A stretch of DNA of 8,623 bases, taken from the NCBI GenBank assembly GCA_003533975.1, contig DQCL01000178.1, positions 1 through 8,623 on the forward strand, written 5' to 3'. This DNA is from Octadecabacter sp. (GTDB lineage: Bacteria; Pseudomonadota; Alphaproteobacteria; Rhodobacterales; Rhodobacteraceae). Made by a program: the position numbers and the translations under genes. Of the stretch, positions 1 to 6,306 are shown one piece after another (within the stretch, counting starts at the first letter, position 1; each line of letters opens with the position of its first letter). The notes under the pieces are model-generated. The model was given only the letters and a program-made list of their open reading frames with translations, was not told the origin of the DNA and did no database searches.

Positions 1-584
1 CGCACCTGCCCGCGATCAATCCACAATGTCGCGCGGGTCAGCGCGTTCAGGAAGGCACGGTCGTGGGAAATCAACACATAGCCCGTGCGGGTCTGGCTCA
101 GCTCGCGTTCCAGCCAACGGATCGCCTCAATGTCCATGTGGTTCGTCGGCTCGTCCAGCAGCATCAATCCGGGCGCTTCGGCCATCAGCTTCGCCAAAGC
201 CGCGCGGCGACGCTCGCCACCGGATGCAACATTCACGTCACGCGCAGGGTCAAACTTCAGCCCCTCGGCCACAGAATCAACGCGCCATGCATCAGACGGG
301 TCCATGCCACTGGTCGCGTAATCGCCCAGCGTGGCACAGCCTTCCATGCTGGGATCTTGTTCCATGTAACCCACAGACATGCCCGGCGCGACAACAACGC
401 CACCAGTGTCGACCTCAACCAATCCGGCCATCACCTTAAGCAGCGTGGACTTGCCAGACCCATTACGCCCAACAAGCGCAACACGGTCCCCCGGTTGCAC
501 GACCAATGACAGGTCTTCAAAAACAGGATCGCCGCCAAATGTGAGGGCAATATCGGTGAGTTGTAAAAGGGGTGCGCGTGCCAT
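1..584 (-). CDS. uup: ABC-F family ATPase, Uup-like (N-terminal part, runs off left edge)
   Basis: The visible 194 residues form the first nucleotide-binding domain of a soluble ABC-F ATPase. The Walker A motif GRNGSGKST is at residues 39-47, a degenerate signature ASGGERRRA at 120-128, Walker B with DEPTNH at 143-149, and the H-loop SHDR at 173-176. No membrane segment is seen. The opening LTDIALTFGGDPVFEDLS and the wording around Walker A resemble Uup more than EttA. ABC-F proteins act at the ribosome or in DNA-linked processes; the exact role of Uup is not settled. Full-length members are about 600 residues with a second ATPase domain, so roughly two thirds of the gene lies outside the window. 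The ATG at 584 is chosen because the protein begins in the family manner there, although no good Shine-Dalgarno sequence precedes it. The gene may be read with the acyltransferase upstream, 40 bp away. Confidence 0.88.
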   Translation of the reverse strand, partial: MARAPLLQLTDIALTFGGDPVFEDLSLVVQPGDRVALVGRNGSGKSTLLKVMAGLVEVDTGGVVVAPGMSVGYMEQDPSMEGCATLGDYATSGMDPSDAWRVDSVAEGLKFDPARDVNVASGGERRRAALAKLMAEAPGLMLLDEPTNHMDIEAIRWLERELSQTRTGYVLISHDRAFLNALTRATLWIDRGQV

Positions 585-604
585 GGGGTCTGCTAACTTC
601 GCGC

Positions 605-616
605 GCGCCTAGGCGC
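605..616. repeat. 12-bp perfect palindrome between two minus-strand genes
   Basis: GCGCCTAGGCGC is its own reverse complement and lies in the 40-bp gap between the acyltransferase stop and the ABC-F start. It can form a short hairpin but no T-run follows on either strand, so it is not a normal intrinsic terminator. It might be a protein-binding site or chance in a GC-rich spacer. Confidence 0.35.
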
Positions 617-624
617 AAGGGCCA

Positions 625-1404
625 TCAACCATTCGAAATAGCACGCAGTGCCTTGGCGCGGGATGGTGGGATGGTCGCAATTTCAAGGCCGGTAAAAACG
701 TGTAAGGTGTTCATCTGCCTGTCCACAACCGCATGATTGCTGACCCATCCGCCCATGCTTAGATAGGTCTTCAAAAGCGAAGGAAGCTGTTCCATCGCCG
801 CTTTTCGCGCAATGACACTGCCCAAGTTATCAAACGGGACTATATCCGCAGACTTCACAGCCGGCGTCCACGCGACCGGTGCTTGGTGATTGGACGCCAA
901 AAGCGCAAATGCACCTCGATAAGCATCTGCGTCTGTTCCCGCAAATGAGGAGCACCCGAACAGAAGCCCGACAGACCGCGCATCTACTATTTTTGCGAGC
1001 ATTCCCCATGCAATCCGCACGACATCAGGGTCGTGTACCTCTGGAGAGACACAAAACCGCCCCAGCTCAAGCATCGGTTGCGTGTAGCCTGCAAGACGCT
1101 CCAAATTATAAAATTGCGCCGAATAGCTGGCCTCTAAATCAGCGCCAGACGCCAGATACATCGTGCGAAAACTACAGACCGTCTGTCCTGCGCGATCCTC
1201 GATCAGCACATGATCACACCGCGAATCGTAGTGATCAGTCTCAAGCCCACCCCTGCGCTCCAGCCCGCCCACATCTTCAATAAAGCAGCGATGGCGAAGC
1301 CGTTGGCACTGTTCAAGATCATCGGACACAACCGCAAAGCGCGCGATATAATGCCCCCGCGCAAGCACGGTGTCCTCAAGAGAATTGGTATCTTTGGCCA
1401 TCAT
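625..1404 (-). CDS. OlsB-family aminolipid N-acyltransferase (ornithine- or glutamine-lipid first step; GlsB candidate)
   Basis: This 259-residue protein belongs to the OlsB/hemolysin-like N-acyltransferase family (GNAT fold, Acetyltransf_5 type). Visible family features are RHRCFIEDVGG near residues 37-47, the acidic/His stretch ETDHYDSRCDHVLI near 55-68, and ELGRFCVSPE followed by LLFGCSSFAGTD in the middle. OlsB moves a 3-hydroxyacyl group from ACP onto the amino group of ornithine to give a lyso-aminolipid, and OlsA then adds a second acyl chain. In Ruegeria a paralogue, GlsB, does the same with glutamine. No olsA lies next to this gene, and I recall GlsB being encoded near the rpmF-plsX region in Ruegeria, so glutamine is a real possibility; the sequence alone does not fix the substrate. 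TTG (1407), ATG (1404) and ATG (1401) are consecutive in-frame starts with only a weak GGGG upstream; I chose 1404. The bamE-like gene is 43 bp upstream and probably co-transcribed. Confidence 0.85.
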   Translation of the reverse strand: MMAKDTNSLEDTVLARGHYIARFAVVSDDLEQCQRLRHRCFIEDVGGLERRGGLETDHYDSRCDHVLIEDRAGQTVCSFRTMYLASGADLEASYSAQFYNLERLAGYTQPMLELGRFCVSPEVHDPDVVRIAWGMLAKIVDARSVGLLFGCSSFAGTDADAYRGAFALLASNHQAPVAWTPAVKSADIVPFDNLGSVIARKAAMEQLPSLLKTYLSMGGWVSNHAVVDRQMNTLHVFTGLEIATIPPSRAKALRAISNG

Positions 1405-1447
1405 CAAACTGGCCCCGAAAGGATCGACCTAGGTGCGGCTTTCGCCC

Positions 1448-1909
1448 TCACCCGTCACCCAAGAAGTCACCAGCGTTAAAGTTACCGATCGACCCGAACA
1501 ACTGGCGAATAAACGTCGTATCACGCACGTTGTCTTGTGTGACGCGCCGCGACAACGCAACAACATTGCCGTTCTCAAGACCAAAGCGTTCTACGTTACT
1601 TACAACACCAGCCTCATCAAAACGGATCGCCACGACCTCACGCTCGATCTCTTTTGGTTCAAGCGGACCAAAGTAGCGGAAACGTGACTGAACGTAGAAG
1701 TAGCCACCGCCATTGGTCACGCCAGCCGCCGTTGGCGGCCCAACAACATCCGAAACCGTATCTCGCGTATCAACGCCAACCAGCACCTCGGCCAGTTGGT
1801 CATCCGTTGGGGCATATCCATGATTGCGATAAAGTGCGGTGCAGCCCACCGACATCAACAACACGCATCCCGCAAGTACGGCGCGTGTTTTACGACCTGT
1901 GATGTTCAT
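1448..1909 (-). CDS. bamE: BamE/SmpA/OmlA-family outer-membrane assembly lipoprotein
   Basis: The product is 153 residues with an N-terminal lipoprotein signal: basic residues R6, K7 and R9, a short hydrophobic run, then C23 as the probable lipidated cysteine (SVGC). A second cysteine, C15, sits in a better lipobox (LAGC) but has too short a hydrophobic core before it. The periplasmic part contains VGVDTRDTVSDVVGPPTAAG, matching the first helix and turn of the BamE fold, and later REVVAIRFDEAGVVSNVERF, matching the last strands. BamE helps the BamA complex insert beta-barrel proteins. The longer reading frame from 1975 is rejected because the ATG at 1909 has a GAGGG Shine-Dalgarno sequence 5 nt upstream and starts the signal peptide directly. 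It is the first gene of a minus-strand group with the aminolipid acyltransferase, both concerned with the envelope. Confidence 0.88.
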   Translation of the reverse strand: MNITGRKTRAVLAGCVLLMSVGCTALYRNHGYAPTDDQLAEVLVGVDTRDTVSDVVGPPTAAGVTNGGGYFYVQSRFRYFGPLEPKEIEREVVAIRFDEAGVVSNVERFGLENGNVVALSRRVTQDNVRDTTFIRQLFGSIGNFNAGDFLGDG

Positions 1910-2001
1910 AGCTACCCTCAACTTATATATCTCGCCTTGGCTTCTATCGGCTTTTAACGCATTTACAGCCAACACGCGACGTTATTCAAGGGTGACCGCA
2001 C
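1910..2001. promoter_or_regulatory. Divergent promoter region between bamE and the DUF177 gene
   Basis: This 92-bp spacer separates two divergent genes and is AT-richer than its surroundings. For the minus strand, TTGAAT (complement of 1984-1989) is followed after 16 nt by TGTAAA (complement of 1962-1967), a fair sigma70-type match. For the plus strand TTGGCT at 1937-1942 could be a -35 box but I find no convincing -10. The AAGGG at 1988-1992 is the Shine-Dalgarno sequence for the DUF177 gene. Promoter positions are inferred from resemblance only. Confidence 0.4.
1915..1919 (-). promoter_or_regulatory. Ribosome binding site that fixes the bamE start
   Basis: On the minus strand GAGGG lies 5 nt before the ATG at 1909. 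No comparable site precedes the upstream in-frame start at 1975, so the shorter lipoprotein form is preferred. Confidence 0.7.
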
Positions 2002-2556
2002 ATGTCCGATCTGCCGACACATCCCATTCGCTTTGCTGACCTTCCTGCACGAAAGCGTTCTCATTTCAAAATTGAGCCCGATGCAGCGGGCCGCAAAGCA
2101 CTCGCTGACACTATCAACGTACTAAAAATTCCCAAGTTGCGCTTTGAAGGCGCACTGATTCCCACGGGCAAACGCGATTGGCGCATCGAGGCAACTTTGG
2201 GCGCAACCGTCAGCCAAGCCTGCGTTGTTACGTTGGAACCCGTCACAACCCGCATCGACGAAGATCTCATCCGCACCTTTGTGGTTGAACTGGATATTCC
2301 CGATGAAGATGAATTCGAAATCGGGGAAGACGACTCAGCTGACCCATTGCCAGAAACGCTGGATCTGGTTGACGTTCTGTCAGAGGCATTGGTGTTAGCG
2401 ATGCCCGCCTACCCGCGCAAAGACGGCGCCGAGGCGGAAACAATCGGTGTCACCGAGCCGGGCAAAGCTGTTATGACAGATGAGGATGCGCGTCCCTTCG
2501 CAGGCCTTGCTGCACTGCGTGAAGGCCTTGTTAACAAAGATGCGGCCGACGACTAA
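2002..2556 (+). CDS. DUF177/YceD-family protein, ribosome-linked
   Basis: The 184-residue protein matches the DUF177 (YceD) family, which is typically encoded just before rpmF. YceD-type proteins have been linked to 23S rRNA accumulation, but the biochemical activity is not known. Visible marks are a beta-rich N-terminal part, the conserved CVVTLEPV at residues 74-81, a strongly acidic middle (DIPDEDEFEIGEDDS), and the family motif near EALVLAMPAYPR. The cysteine at 74 is single, so there is no zinc site. No signal peptide or membrane segment is present, so it is probably cytoplasmic. The ATG at 2002 follows AAGGG by 9 nt. Its stop is separated from rpmF by 178 bp, unusually long for this pair, so L32 may also have its own promoter. 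Confidence 0.85.
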   Translation: MSDLPTHPIRFADLPARKRSHFKIEPDAAGRKALADTINVLKIPKLRFEGALIPTGKRDWRIEATLGATVSQACVVTLEPVTTRIDEDLIRTFVVELDIPDEDEFEIGEDDSADPLPETLDLVDVLSEALVLAMPAYPRKDGAEAETIGVTEPGKAVMTDEDARPFAGLAALREGLVNKDAADD

Positions 2557-2575
2557 GCGGGCTGTCTGAAAAAGG

Positions 2576-2603
2576 TTGCTTATTGGCAAATTCGCCGTAT
2601 GTT
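2576..2603 (+). promoter_or_regulatory. Possible promoter for rpmF-plsX-fabH
   Basis: TTGCTT at 2576-2581 and TATGTT at 2598-2603 are separated by 16 nt and match the sigma70 pattern at 3 and 4 of 6 positions. Transcription would start near 2610, leaving a leader of about 125 nt before rpmF. The match is weak; its main support is the long spacer in an otherwise compact gene group. Confidence 0.3.
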
Positions 2604-2611
2604 CGCGGCTT

Positions 2612-2678
2612 CTTTCAGATCACGTCTCGACAGGCGTTAGGTTATGCCCTAAAGCCCCACAAACGCTTTCCTGAAAGC
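2612..2678 (+). promoter_or_regulatory. Candidate structured leader of rpmF with competing hairpins
   Basis: Three pairings are visible. CTTTCAG (2612-2618) is the exact complement of CTGAAAG (2671-2677). Between them, GGC-G-TTAGG (2633-2641) pairs with CCTAA-A-GCC (2648-2656), leaving one G-A mismatch and a 6-nt loop. Locally, GCTTT (2665-2669) pairs with AAAGC (2674-2678) across a 4-nt loop. The segment 2671-2678 therefore has two mutually exclusive partners. No T-run follows, so it is not an intrinsic terminator. Short inverted repeats of this size can occur by chance. Confidence 0.3.
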
Positions 2679-2734
2679 ACGAAATTCACGCGGTCCACTT
2701 ACTACACAAGGGCCCACTATCCGAGGTTGTCACA

Positions 2735-2941
2735 ATGGCTGTCCCACAGAATAAAATCTCCACGTCCCGCCGGAACAACCGTCGGTCCCACCACGCTCTT
2801 GATGGTGCGAACCCGAACGAATGTACGTCCTGCGGTGAGCTGAAGCGCCCACACCACATCTGCCCGTCCTGCGGCAGCTACGCAGACCGTGAAGTTATCG
2901 CACAAGCCGATGAAATCGATCTGGACGACGACGCGGCATAA
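2735..2941 (+). CDS. rpmF: 50S ribosomal protein L32 (bL32)
   Basis: This 68-residue protein begins [20 protein letters not shown], the usual start of bL32: after Met removal, a basic tail that threads into the large subunit. A zinc ribbon is intact, with C30 and C33 paired with C43 and C46, so this is the zinc-binding (C+) form and not the zinc-free paralogue some bacteria use under zinc limitation. The C-terminus is acidic ([10 protein letters not shown]), a common alphaproteobacterial extension. A GAGG sequence lies about 9 nt before the ATG. The next gene, plsX, starts 28 bp after the stop; the rpmF-plsX-fabH order is widely conserved and links ribosome supply to lipid synthesis. Confidence 0.97.
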   Translation: MAVPQNKISTSRRNNRRSHHALDGANPNECTSCGELKRPHHICPSCGSYADREVIAQADEIDLDDDAA

Positions 2942-2969
2942 GCACTAAGATCGTTCAGAAGGGGAACTT

Positions 2970-4052
2970 ATGTCCGCGACTGACCAATCCAATGCCGCAC
3001 TGATTATTTCTGTCGACGCCATGGGCGGCGACGAAGGACCCGCGCCAATTGTCGCGGGTCTTGCGCGTTTCTTGGGGTCAAACCCCGACACGCATATTCT
3101 GTTGCACGGACGCAAAGCGGACCTTGAACCGCTTGTAACCAAACGCAAAATCGGCAAATCCGTTACAATCGTTGACGCCCCTGATGTCGTCACGATGACC
3201 GATAAACCAAGCCACGTAATGCGCCACGGCAAGTCCACATCAATGTGGTCCGCCATTGATTCCGTGCGCAACAAAGACGCATCTGTCTGTGTGTCTTGCG
3301 GCAATACGGGCGCGCTTATGGCGGTCTCGATGATCCGCCTGCGCAAAGCCGAAGGCGTAAACCGCCCTGCGATCGCCTGCCTTTGGCCGTCCCGAAATAA
3401 GGCTGGCTTTAACGTCATGCTCGACGCTGGTGCTGATATCCGCGCCGATGAAGACGACCTTCTGACCTATGCCTTGATGGGCGCGTCTTACGCGCGCAAC
3501 GGTTTGGGCCTCGCTAAGCCACGGGTTGGCCTGCTCAATGTTGGCACCGAAGACCACAAAGGCCGCGCCGAATTGAAGGTCGCCCATAACATGATTGCGA
3601 CCGCCGCGCCCCGTGGTGAATTCGAATATGTTGGATTCGTTGAAGGCAGTGATTTGCCCGGTTCGCGCGTCGATGTTGTCGTCACTGACGGGTTTACCGG
3701 CAATATTGCGCTTAAAACCGGTGAAGGCACCGCCAACTTCGTGTCCGATTCCCTACGTGCTGCGTTCAAAACCACGTGGTTCTCACGCATTGCCGCCCTC
3801 CTCGCGATGACGTCTCTCAACCGCCTCAAGAAAAAGATCGACCCGCGCCGCGTGAACGGCGGCGTTTTCCTTGGCCTCAACGGGACCGTTGTCAAAAGCC
3901 ACGGTAGCGCGGATGCGACAGGCGTTGCGGCAGCTGTCGAACTGGCCGCACAACTCGGGCGCTCCGGATTCTCTGACAAGCTCGCAGCGCGGGTTGCATC
4001 CGCAGCTGCACTTACTCAAGATGGGCAAACCGACAGCGCGACAAAGGACTAG
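2970..4052 (+). CDS. plsX: Phosphate acyltransferase PlsX
   Basis: PlsX converts acyl-ACP and phosphate to acyl-phosphate, which PlsY uses to acylate glycerol-3-phosphate at the start of phospholipid synthesis. The protein has 360 residues, normal for the family. Conserved blocks are SVDAMGGDEGP at 14-24, VSCGNTGALM at 108-117, VGFVEGSDLPG in the middle, and DGFTGNIALKTGEG from 240. It is a soluble enzyme that works at the membrane surface. The ATG at 2970 has a strong AAGGGGA Shine-Dalgarno sequence just upstream. fabH follows after 7 bp, so the two are almost certainly translated from one message. The start also carries about 9 extra residues before the conserved core, which is ordinary. 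Confidence 0.97.
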   Translation: MSATDQSNAALIISVDAMGGDEGPAPIVAGLARFLGSNPDTHILLHGRKADLEPLVTKRKIGKSVTIVDAPDVVTMTDKPSHVMRHGKSTSMWSAIDSVRNKDASVCVSCGNTGALMAVSMIRLRKAEGVNRPAIACLWPSRNKAGFNVMLDAGADIRADEDDLLTYALMGASYARNGLGLAKPRVGLLNVGTEDHKGRAELKVAHNMIATAAPRGEFEYVGFVEGSDLPGSRVDVVVTDGFTGNIALKTGEGTANFVSDSLRAAFKTTWFSRIAALLAMTSLNRLKKKIDPRRVNGGVFLGLNGTVVKSHGSADATGVAAAVELAAQLGRSGFSDKLAARVASAAALTQDGQTDSATKD

Positions 4053-4059
4053 AAACGAT

Positions 4060-5031
4060 ATGACTATTCGCGCAACTGTTCGCGGCGTTGGCCACTACCT
4101 CCCCGAACGGGTCGTCCCAAATACCTATTTCGAAGACACCCTCGAAACGACGGATGAGTGGATCAAAACACGTTCCGGAATTGAGCGTCGCCACTTCGCC
4201 GCCGAAGACGAATTCACCTCTGATTTGGGTACGAAAGCCGCGCAGAAGGCCCTTGATATGGCCGGCCTCGCCCCTGACGACATTGATGCGATGATCGTTG
4301 CGACATCGACGCCTGATCTGACATTCCCCTCTGCCGCCACGATGATTCAGCAAAAGCTCGGCATGACGCAGGGATTCGCCTTTGATATTCAGGCTGTCTG
4401 CGCCGGATTTGTCTACGCGCTCGCAAATGCCAACGGAATGATCATCTCGGGACAAGCCAAGCGCGTTCTTGTTATTGGCGCTGAAACCTTCTCTCGAATC
4501 TTGGATTTCACGGACCGCGGCACGTGCGTGTTGTTTGGTGACGGCGCGGGCGCGCTCATCCTTGAGGCGCAAGAAACTGAAGGTTCGACCGATGATCGCG
4601 GCATTCTTGGCATCGACCTGAATTCCGACGGCCGTTACCGCGATATGCTGTATGTTGATGGCGGTATGATTAGTAATCAAACCGGTTTTATTAAAATGCA
4701 AGGCAACGCCCTATTCCGCCAAGCCGTTGAAAAGCTTACATCAACTGCGAACGCAGCCCTTGTGAAGGCAGGCTTAGGCCACGGCGATGTCGACTGGATC
4801 GTGCCCCATCAGGCCAACATCCGTATCATCCAAGGCACCGCTAAAAAGCTCGGCGTGAGCATGGATAAGGTCGTTGTGACAGTTCAAGACCACGGCAATA
4901 CCTCTGCCGCGTCTATCCCCCTCGCCCTATCGGTCGGGGTTGAGCGTGGCCAAATCAAACAAGGCGACCTCCTTGTGACCGAAGCCATCGGTGGCGGCTT
5001 AGCATGGGGTGCTGTTGCCCTACGCTGGTAG
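4060..5031 (+). CDS. fabH: Beta-ketoacyl-ACP synthase III (FabH)
   Basis: FabH condenses acetyl-CoA with malonyl-ACP to start each fatty-acid chain. The 323-residue protein has the full thiolase-fold catalytic triad: C114 in QAVCAGF, H250 in VPHQANIRI, and N280 in DHGNTSAAS. The N-terminal TTDEWIKTRSGIERR is the usual substrate-tunnel region, and the C-terminal LLVTEAIGGGLAWGAVALRW is the family ending. An in-frame extension back to 3871 exists but overlaps plsX in another frame and encodes no family sequence, so the ATG at 4060 is taken as the start. An AAAGGA lies 11 nt upstream, inside the end of plsX. Together with PlsX it sets the entry to membrane-lipid synthesis. Confidence 0.97.
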   Translation: MTIRATVRGVGHYLPERVVPNTYFEDTLETTDEWIKTRSGIERRHFAAEDEFTSDLGTKAAQKALDMAGLAPDDIDAMIVATSTPDLTFPSAATMIQQKLGMTQGFAFDIQAVCAGFVYALANANGMIISGQAKRVLVIGAETFSRILDFTDRGTCVLFGDGAGALILEAQETEGSTDDRGILGIDLNSDGRYRDMLYVDGGMISNQTGFIKMQGNALFRQAVEKLTSTANAALVKAGLGHGDVDWIVPHQANIRIIQGTAKKLGVSMDKVVVTVQDHGNTSAASIPLALSVGVERGQIKQGDLLVTEAIGGGLAWGAVALRW

Positions 5032-5071
5032 CGATAACACGCTCTCAATGTCACCCGACAAGCCCTTGTTA

Positions 5072-5099
5072 TTGACTCTGTTTTTACGCTTGGCCTAAG
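5072..5099 (+). promoter_or_regulatory. Probable ihfA promoter
   Basis: TTGACT at 5072-5077 matches the -35 consensus at 5 of 6 positions. After 16 nt comes CCTAAG (5094-5099), a weak -10. A start near 5106 would give a short leader containing the AGGGGG ribosome site before the ATG at 5124. I see no intrinsic terminator after fabH, so read-through could also supply ihfA. Confidence 0.4.
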
Positions 5100-5123
5100 C
5101 TCTGGGAAACTCAGGGGGATACA

Positions 5124-5423
5124 ATGACAAATAAGACTTTGACTCGAATGGATTTAGCAGACGCCGTTCACGAAGAAGTAGGCCTGTCGCGCAACGAAAG
5201 CGCGGATCTCGTAGAAAGCGTTCTAACACACATGTCTGATGCCCTTGCGAGCGGCGACAGCGTTAAGATTTCCTCCTTCGGAACGTTCTCCATTCGTGAC
5301 AAAGCTGCCCGCATCGGTCGCAACCCCAAGACTGGCGAAGAAGTGCCAATCACGCCCCGCCGCGTGCTGAGCTTCCGCCCAAGCCACTTGATGAAAGACC
5401 GTGTCGCAGCGGGCAACAAGTAG
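5124..5423 (+). CDS. ihfA: Integration host factor subunit alpha
   Basis: IHF-alpha pairs with IHF-beta to bend DNA sharply at specific sites, serving transcription, replication and recombination. The 99-residue length and [20 protein letters not shown] start are typical. The body has the HU/IHF fold: helices to about residue 40, then [18 protein letters not shown], and the beta-arm tip [12 protein letters not shown] at 65-76 with P68 as the DNA-intercalating proline. The ending [11 protein letters not shown] fits the alpha chain. The ATG follows AGGGGG closely. The MerR-type gene starts 11 bp after the stop, with its ribosome site overlapping the ihfA stop codon, so the two are probably translated together. 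This pair is common next to plsX-fabH in alphaproteobacteria. Confidence 0.96.
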   Translation: MTNKTLTRMDLADAVHEEVGLSRNESADLVESVLTHMSDALASGDSVKISSFGTFSIRDKAARIGRNPKTGEEVPITPRRVLSFRPSHLMKDRVAAGNK

Positions 5424-5434
5424 GAGCCCTCGGG

Positions 5435-6097
5435 ATGTCCAAGTCCCGCGACGCCTTCCGCACTATTTCAGAAGTTTCAGATGCACTGGCCACCCCTGCA
5501 CATGTGCTTCGCTTTTGGGAAAGCAAATTCAACCAAGTTAAACCCGTCAAACGCGCTGGTGGCCGCCGCTACTATCGCCCGACGGACGTTGATCTTCTCG
5601 CTGGCATCAAAAAACTGTTGCACGATGATGGCATGACCATCAAAGGCGCACAAAAACTGCTGCGTGAACAGGGTGTTAAGAATGTTGCGGCTCTAGGGGC
5701 CGGTGTTCTGGACGCTCAAACCGAACTGGCGAACGCCCCTGCTGCGGCCATTGAACCGGCCGAAACCGCACCCGTGAAGGCAGAACCAGAAGCGACAGTC
5801 GAAATCGCCAATGTCGTGCCATTGACCAAAACGCCCGGCCCCGCCCTGACGCTCAACCTCGCGCCAAAAGCAGAACCCGCTGCACCAAGTGCCGAAGAAA
5901 CCGCGGCGCCAGTCATAACAGCACGCAAGATGCCGGACGTTCCAGCAGACCCGTCCGATGCGGACAGCAAAGCGCCCGCGCGTTTGTTCCATCTGCTGCA
6001 CAAAGCCCCGCACGACAAAATCGCAGCGCAAGCACTGGCCATCGCGCCCCTGCTTGACCGGATGCAGGTTCTACGCGACCGCATCAATCTACGCTAA
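5435..6097 (+). CDS. MerR-family transcriptional regulator with long low-complexity linker
   Basis: The first 75 or so residues form a MerR-type winged helix-turn-helix: [20 protein letters not shown] (helix-turn-helix), the wing [15 protein letters not shown] near 41-55, and [18 protein letters not shown]. Residues from about 85 to 175 are rich in Ala, Pro and Glu and look disordered. The last 45 residues ([18 protein letters not shown] and onward to [13 protein letters not shown]) look helical and may form the dimer or partner contact. There is no Cys pair for metal binding, so it is not a CueR- or MerR-type metal sensor. The signal and targets are unknown. The total of 220 residues includes the linker. 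TAGGAG at 5421-5426 is both the ihfA stop and its ribosome site, indicating co-expression with IHF. Confidence 0.88.
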   Translation: MSKSRDAFRTISEVSDALATPAHVLRFWESKFNQVKPVKRAGGRRYYRPTDVDLLAGIKKLLHDDGMTIKGAQKLLREQGVKNVAALGAGVLDAQTELANAPAAAIEPAETAPVKAEPEATVEIANVVPLTKTPGPALTLNLAPKAEPAAPSAEETAAPVITARKMPDVPADPSDADSKAPARLFHLLHKAPHDKIAAQALAIAPLLDRMQVLRDRINLR

Positions 6098-6101
6098 GCG
6101 C

Positions 6102-6122
6102 GCGCAACGGTCGTGCGTTTTT
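6102..6122 (+). terminator. Weak possible terminator after the merR-type gene
   Basis: GCGCA (6102-6106) can pair with TGCGT (6114-6118), including one G-U pair, and a run of five T follows from 6118. The stem is short, so termination may be partial and the tRNA could be partly read from upstream. Confidence 0.3.
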
Positions 6123-6126
6123 CGCC

Positions 6127-6154
6127 TTGCCCTGCCCCGCATTTGCGATATGAC
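6127..6154 (+). promoter_or_regulatory. Probable tRNA-Pro promoter
   Basis: TTGCCC (6127-6132), a 16-nt spacer and TATGAC (6149-6154) give a fair sigma70 match, with the expected start a few bases before the mature tRNA end at 6166. The -35 TTGCC form is often seen in alphaproteobacterial stable-RNA genes. The call rests on position and resemblance. Confidence 0.42.
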
Positions 6155-6165
6155 ATCCCACAAGT

Positions 6166-6242
6166 CGGGCTATGGCGCAGCCTGGTAGCGCGTCCGTCTG
6201 GGGGACGGAAGGTCGCAGGTTCGAGTCCTGCTAGCCCGACCA
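6166..6242 (+). tRNA. tRNA-Pro (anticodon GGG)
   Basis: The 77-nt sequence folds as a full cloverleaf. The acceptor stem CGGGCTA (6166-6172) pairs perfectly with TAGCCCG (6232-6238), with A6239 as discriminator and CCA encoded. C1-G72 is the bacterial proline identity pair. The D stem is GCGC/GCGC around AGCCTGGTA, the anticodon stem is TCCGT/ACGGA, and the loop CTGGGGG places GGG at 6200-6202, reading CCC and CCU codons. The T stem GCAGG/CCTGC holds TTCGAGT. All stems are intact, so it should be functional. A strong terminator follows. Confidence 0.98.
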
Positions 6243-6250
6243 ATAAAATC

Positions 6251-6283
6251 CGCCCACCGCGCCCTGCGCAGGTGGGCGTTTTT
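6251..6283 (+). terminator. Intrinsic terminator of tRNA-Pro
   Basis: CGCCCACC (6251-6258) pairs perfectly with GGTGGGCG (6271-6278). An inner GCGC/GCGC (6259-6262 with 6266-6269) closes a CCT loop, with one bulged A at 6270. TTTTT follows at 6279-6283. The very stable GC stem plus U-tract is a textbook rho-independent terminator on the plus strand. Confidence 0.9.
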
Positions 6284-6306
6284 ATATCTAAGATCAAAGG
6301 TTTACG

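Noticed and set aside
63..509. Plus-strand open frames across 26-612
   Set aside because: They lie antisense to the ABC-F ATPase, whose Walker A, Walker B and H-loop are intact on the minus strand. The plus-strand translations show no family motif.
2583..2843. Plus-strand frame covering the rpmF leader
   Set aside because: It starts at TTG with no ribosome site and runs out of frame into rpmF; no recognisable protein.
3871..4059. N-terminal extension of fabH
   Set aside because: It overlaps plsX in another frame and is not FabH-like. The usual FabH start is at 4060.
3488..4701. Minus-strand open frames opposite plsX and fabH
   Set aside because: plsX and fabH are full length with all key motifs. 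The opposite frames are composition-driven in GC-rich codons.
5034..5072. ATAACA / TGTTAT inverted repeat after fabH
   Set aside because: A 6-bp stem with a 27-nt loop and no adjoining T-run is too weak for a terminator and expected by chance.
5693..6087. Minus-strand open frames opposite the merR linker
   Set aside because: They mirror the low-complexity Ala/Pro/Glu linker and have no plausible start signals.
6166..6242. tRNA-Pro as an integration (att) site
   Set aside because: No integrase and no repeated copy of the tRNA 3' end appears downstream; the next genes are housekeeping.
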